Positions 59,155 to 64,000 of a DNA stretch of 64,000 bases are shown here, one piece after another. This DNA comes from Chytriomyces cf. hyalinus JEL632 (lineage: Eukaryota > Chytridiomycota > Chytridiomycetes > Chytridiales > Chytriomycetaceae). Position 1 is the first letter of the stretch, and the number at the start of each line of letters is the position of its first letter. The position numbers were made by a program, and so were the translations under genes. Under the pieces are notes generated by a model, which had not been told where the DNA came from, did no database searches, and worked only from the letters and a program-made list of their open reading frames with translations. The stretch covers positions 203,795-267,794 of the forward strand of contig JAIWWG010000049.1 in assembly GCA_025435555.1 (NCBI GenBank), read 5' to 3'.

Positions 59155-62135
59155 ATGTCAGCCAGACCGCCAAAGATCCCGCGCCAGGCATCCACGGCAT
59201 CGGTCTTTGTCGTCCAGATGAAGACAATGCTCAAGCGCAACTCCATCTTGCAGCTGCGCTACCTCGAGTCCACTCTTGCCCAAGCCGTCATTGCCCCAGC
59301 TTTGTTCATGCTGCTTCTGTTTGGACTCCAGAAGGCACAGAATGACGGCCTCTCTGTGGCCAACCCGCATCCGGTTGGTGCCCCGCTGGATGGCGTTCCC
59401 GCTTGCCAGGTGAGATTGACTCTGCTCAACTTGTTTCCTTCTGACATTTCCAATCACAGCCAGGTCCGGACAAAGGATGCGCGTTGATGTTCTTCCATCC
59501 AAACACACCCGAAACAAGGCAATTCATGTCCAACTTTGCAGCAATCAACTCAAAAAGAACGGGATCCAATTTCTCCGTCTCTTCTCAAGTCATCTCGGAC
59601 TTATCCTGGATGCCGTCCGCGTCCGATGCTTTAAACATCTTCCCGGTCCAATCCCACGACTTTATCTACAATTACGCCCTCTCGCGGCCCAATGCGACGC
59701 GCTGGGCCGTCACCTTCGACACTCTCCAAACACCTTCGCTGAATGTGCGCTACCAGGTTTGGTACAACGGAACGCTGACTGCTAACGGGACAGACTCAAT
59801 GGGCCGCGAGCTCGTCAGTGTCATCCGCGGACTGGACGAAGCAATCATCACCTCGCTCAACGGCAACACGCAGCAGGCGAGCCTCGAATACCATGTCAAA
59901 GACTGGCCGCTCATCCCAGCAAAGGACAAGAGTAATGAAATCGTGACATACCTGGGCCCCGCGTTCTTCTTCTGCTCCGCCATGATCATCTTCATCTCAA
60001 TCCTGAACCAAATCTGCGCCGAGAAGGAAGCCAAGCTAAGACACGGAATGGATATGATGGGTCTCTACGCGTCAGTGTACTGGCTGTCCAACCTGGTGTC
60101 GAACCTGTTCCTCGTGCTCATCAACTCGCTCCTGACTGTCGGACTGGGCATTGGTTTAGGGTTCGACGCGTTTCGGAAGGCGGACTTTTTGGTTGTTTGG
60201 TTCACGTTCTTTCTATTTGGAATGGCCATGGTTGCGTTTGCATTCTTTCTGACTACCCTGTTTAAAACTGCGAAAACTGCCGTTATTCTCGGGATCTTTA
60301 TCTTTGTTATTGGTGAGAGAGTTTGCGGGTTTTTATCGCGTTATTTTGACTTTTTCCTCATTTCCAGGCTTGGTGATGCAAGTGATTCTCTTTTCTTCGC
60401 CGTCTTACGGCTACCTGTTTTGGGACAGGACAAAACTCCCGCCGTCACTCGCTGGAGGTGCGTACCCTTTCCTGCATGCATAACCGATGTTGCACTACTC
60501 ACTGTTTTATGTGCTCCAGCGCTCAGTTTGATCCCGTTCTTCAACTTTGGCCACATGCTTCTAGACATATCCGTGCTCACAACCGGCACATTCGATTCCC
60601 TCACGGTCACTTACATTGCTGGGCCTGGGTTCCAGTGGGCCATGCTGCAAGGGATGCCTTTGGCTGCGACACAAACCTTGGCAAACGCAAACCTCCCCGC
60701 GCCTGTGCAAGCGTGGTATTACTTGATGATGAACATTTTTCTGTACTATTTCCTTGCTTGGTACCTCGGTAAGCAGCATGCACTTCATTCGATTCAAGTG
60801 CATCAACTTAAAAAAAAAACATGTGAACAGATTCAGTGCTCCCCGACATTTACGGCAATTTCAAACTACCGTGGTTCTTTCTCCTTCCCAACTACTGGAT
60901 CCCAAAGCAAGTCAAAGGCGCCCGCAACGTTTCCAAATGGCTGCAAACAACTGAACGCGGATACACGCGCTCGACAATGACCGAAGAAGAAGGTGTATCC
61001 CTTGAACGCGAAAAAGCACTGAGTCGCAACAACAATAGCGCCGTAAAAATTGCGCGGCTCAAGAAAATCTTTCGTGCCTACGGCGAGCTTGAGTCGAAGC
61101 ATGCGTTGCGTGCTAGTTCGTTTACTGTTGAGCAGGGTTCGTTGTTGGCGTTGTTGGGACAGAATGGAGCGGGAAAGAGTACGACGATGGCCATGCTAGC
61201 TGGGTTGTTGAGACCGAGTGGCGGGGATGCGTTAGTTTACGGGCTTTCGATTGCTACACAGATGGACCAGATTAGGGCCATCCTCGGTGTCTGTCCACAA
61301 CATGATATTCTGTTTGAGGACTTGACTGCCATCGAGCACATTGAGCTGTATGCCGGCCTCAAAGGATTGAGCATGAGGAAACTTGCGAAAGTTTTTGAAG
61401 AGCGGTTGAAAGTTGTGCAGCTGTGGACTGTCAAAGACGTGCGTGCGGGCACGTATTCAGGAGGAATGAAGCGGCGATTGTCGTTGATAATTGCAACTAT
61501 CGGAGACCCGAAACTGCTTCTAATGGATGAGCCTACGACCGGCATGGATCCCGTGAACCGTCGACACGTGTGGGCGTTTATCGAAAAGTTTAAAAAGGAT
61601 CGCGCAATTATTTTGGTGAGTTGAAAGGGTTGTAGTTCGTGCTTGTTTTTTGATGGATGCTTCTTTGACAGACGACACATTCAATGGAAGAAGCTGACGT
61701 GTTGGGCGACAAAATCGCAATCATGGCGCACGGAAAGCTGTGCGCAATGGGTGAGCAAATTGCAACCAAGAACATCCAAAACCTAATTGCTTGAACAAAC
61801 CTTACTTCAACGCGCGAACATCAGGTGACTCCATCTCCTTGAAAAACAAATACGGTGCAGGTTATCGAATCTCCATCATCACTTCAAACCCGTACGAAAT
61901 GAAGAACCGCGTGGCTGAAGCTGTTCCCGACGCAATTCTTGAAGATGACAGCGCAGGAGCCCTCATTTACCAATTCCCACTTTCAAGCACCTCTTATATC
62001 CCTCCCTTCATGGAGTGGCTGGAAGAAAACAAGGACGGCAGTGTCAAGAGTTGGGGAGTTTCGCAGACGACGCTTGAAGAGGTGTTTTTGAAGTTGATTC
62101 GTGAGGCAAATCCTGGTGGATATAACCGGCAATGA
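59155..62135 (+). CDS. half-size ABCA-type transporter
   Basis: Starts [20 protein letters not shown] at 59155. Introns include 59410-59459 and 60313-60367. TM1 lies in [21 protein letters not shown] loop of about 200 residues follows, then a membrane domain beginning [20 protein letters not shown] and the ABCA-like [15 protein letters not shown]. The NBD has Walker [12 protein letters not shown]-loop VCPQHDI, signature [10 protein letters not shown], Walker [14 protein letters not shown] and an intact H-loop TTHSMEEAD (split by the intron at 61617-61671). It ends [19 protein letters not shown]. About 860 residues, all catalytic elements present. It could work as a homodimer or pair with the divergent neighbour. 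Confidence 0.92.
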
Positions 62136-64000
62136 GGTGGAATCGCTTATACGCTGGCGTGATGATGCCAGGTAGCGGCCGGTTTGACTTTTTGCTGAGG
62201 TCGCGTTATTTTCTGAACCTGTCCCACCTTGAAATAAAAGTTAGGTGTCACGGATTGCCCGTTATTTATAACCTGTGAGTGGAGGAAAACTTAATCGCGT
62301 TATGGTTGATTTTCTGTCGTTCAACAGGAACGCTGGCTTTTTGTTTCTTGTTTTGTTTTGCCACCACTGAGGTTTCCACAACTCCCGGGACCAACATTCC
62401 CATGGCAAGTTGCAGTAATCGACTGTGGCAGCCGTCTGGCCCCCCTGATTTTCACGCGATAAAATGACCACGCATCAAGAAGGGAGTTCATCCAAAAAAA
62501 CATCTGCCATCAAAAATCCAAACATGCATCCCAGTGTCAAATCTGCTACCACCATGCCATACATGTTTCCACACGCCCACGCTCTGTCCATGTCCTCCAA
62601 CAAGCAAGTATCAAAACAAGTCTCAAAACAAGTAACCGCCGAACTCTGCCCAGAATCCCAGCGACCTGAGGCATCGGAATGTTCAGACGTCCGTAAAACC
62701 TCGAAAATCAGGATCGTGAGCCGGCATTCAATGACGGCAAGAACCATTTTCATTGGAAACAAACTTATCTGGTAACATGCCGTGAGTCTGTCTGACATGA
62801 AGGGTGTAAGAACTCAATTGACAAAAGCGCAGGTGTCGGAAGCGTGACTGTGTGAAGAGCACCTTTGCGGTTCACCATATGCTGGTGTTGAACCAGGTAC
62901 TCAAACGGGCAAGATATTGTCGCGTGCCGAGACACTGTTGTAATACACGGAGTATTACCACTGGAAATCCTGCTAGAATATGCGTACTTTTGGGAATTTG
63001 GGAGTTGTCAGGAGACAAGAGCTTTCAACTACCGGAGCTGAATGCTGATTCTTGTTTTATTTGTCCTGCTACAATGTCCACTTTTATACGTGTTACTGTC
63101 ACTTTGCAATTTCTAAGATGTCGCATCATTACGAATGACGACGTGACGTTTGTGATGTGATGGGGGCTGAAAATGGAGATGAGGAGATGAAAAATTGTTG
63201 GTACAAATGGTGGTGGCATGCAGTACGAGGGTTTGTGACTTGAGGACTAGGTGCTACAACAATAATTTTGGTCTAAGAAGATGTTTATTTGCCTTGTGGA
63301 AGCTCTACCATTTATACCCTTTGGAATAGAACGTGAAAGAATCACTCATGGGTGGAAACTCATGGGTATCTCCCTGGTTTTCTATTTTTTCACGGTAGAA
63401 ATTATAAAGAACCGAGATGGAAATCCCCCAAACGTCCCCAAGGACTGTTGCGATTTGAATAAGAAACTATCCAACCAACGTTCAAAGTGCATATGACTGT
63501 ATCCTTGGATCTCTGACAGGGACTCTCCCACCTGGGTAGAGCCATGGGTCCAAGTGACGGTGTACAGGTAAGCAGCGCTGCCTGCTGTTCATGTACGTTT
63601 CAGCATGTCAGTTTGACTGTGGTGTACTAACTTTGAACTTTGCTTATGCAAGATCTGGGTCCTCAAGTGCCGCCTATCCAGGTTCAAACCTTCGTTTCAA
63701 CTACACAAGCTATGTACTGGTGTGTTTCTGCCGAATGCTTGGTGTTGCAGGTAGTTTGGCTTAGTACTGTTGGTATTCTCCAGAGTGATAGAGTCTGACA
63801 GCATATGACGACTTGGTGAGGGTGTCATGTGATAGTGTGTTATTGTGGTGGATCGTTTAAAGTCCCAACTTTGTGTAAATAAAGCTTTATTAGGGTCTTG
63901 GCAGTATGCCTCACAACTTCTCATCCAGTGACCATAAATAGCCATGGATGGCACATGGGTGCTCGTAGGACTTGGCAGATGTGCCAAAGACCTGTGTGTG
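62136..64000. other. right-edge region without a convincing gene
   Basis: Two overlapping ORFs at 62464-62798 (one per strand) are equally plausible and unrecognised; one contains three copies of the 10-base word CAAGT(A/C)TCAAAA-like. On the minus strand 63650-64000 has AATAAAGCTTTATT and repeat-like sequence that could be an LTR or transposon end. No LTR termini or second copy could be defined. Confidence 0.4.

Noticed and set aside
63650-63990. Possible LTR with AATAAAGCTTTATT
   Set aside because: No TG...CA ends, primer-binding site or second copy could be defined, so not called as a mobile element.

Overview
The window looks like nuclear DNA of a zoosporic (chytrid-like) fungus. Most genes have spliceosomal introns of about 50-90 bp with GTRAGT donors and (T)CTAAC-type branch points. 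Fungal-type families (two fungalysin M36 proteases, a WOPR/Gti1-Pac2 regulator, SRPK, mL40) sit beside axonemal genes that non-flagellated fungi have lost (SPAG16/PF20 and probably a WD40 / coiled-coil pair). Genes are densely packed, often head-to-head with only 66-210 bp between start codons. All assignments were read from the sequence by eye, and no database search was run.

Layout. 0-2.5 kb: repeats, a broken Ty3-like LTR element and a tRNA-Leu gene. 2.7-8.6 kb: tandem secreted fungalysins. 9.5-13.9 kb: a complex I NDUFB8-like subunit, a RhoGEF and the PP2A catalytic subunit. 14.5-17.4 kb: a three-RRM protein and two unknown genes. 17.5-20.9 kb: a duplicated and decaying block with an exon-repeat array and tail copies of its single-membrane-segment neighbour. 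20.9-27.3 kb: coiled-coil and WD40 genes in a head-to-head pair, then an unknown gene. 27.3-30.8 kb: mL40 and three F-box-like/ankyrin paralogues, one dead and one truncated. 31-34 kb: three tandem Mpv17/PMP22 genes. 34.1-38.0 kb: one large VPS9-ankyrin-PX-BAR protein. 38.1-40.5 kb: SPAG16/PF20. 41.7-46.5 kb: both propionyl-CoA carboxylase subunits, head-to-head. 46.6-50.8 kb: unresolved exons and a WOPR regulator. 51.3-54.8 kb: an SR-protein kinase and dynactin p25. 55.7-62.1 kb: two divergent half-size ABCA transporters. 62.1-64 kb: repeat-like DNA without a convincing gene.

Functional themes. Secretion and digestion: the fungalysins. Mitochondrial metabolism: NDUFB8, mL40, PCCA/PCCB and Mpv17-like proteins. 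Endosomal traffic: VPS9-PX-BAR and dynactin. The flagellar axoneme. Signalling: PP2A, RhoGEF and SRPK. PCCA and PCCB form one enzyme and share a promoter of about 100 bp. The two ABCA half-transporters share a 0.2 kb promoter and may pair, because one of them has a non-canonical H-loop.
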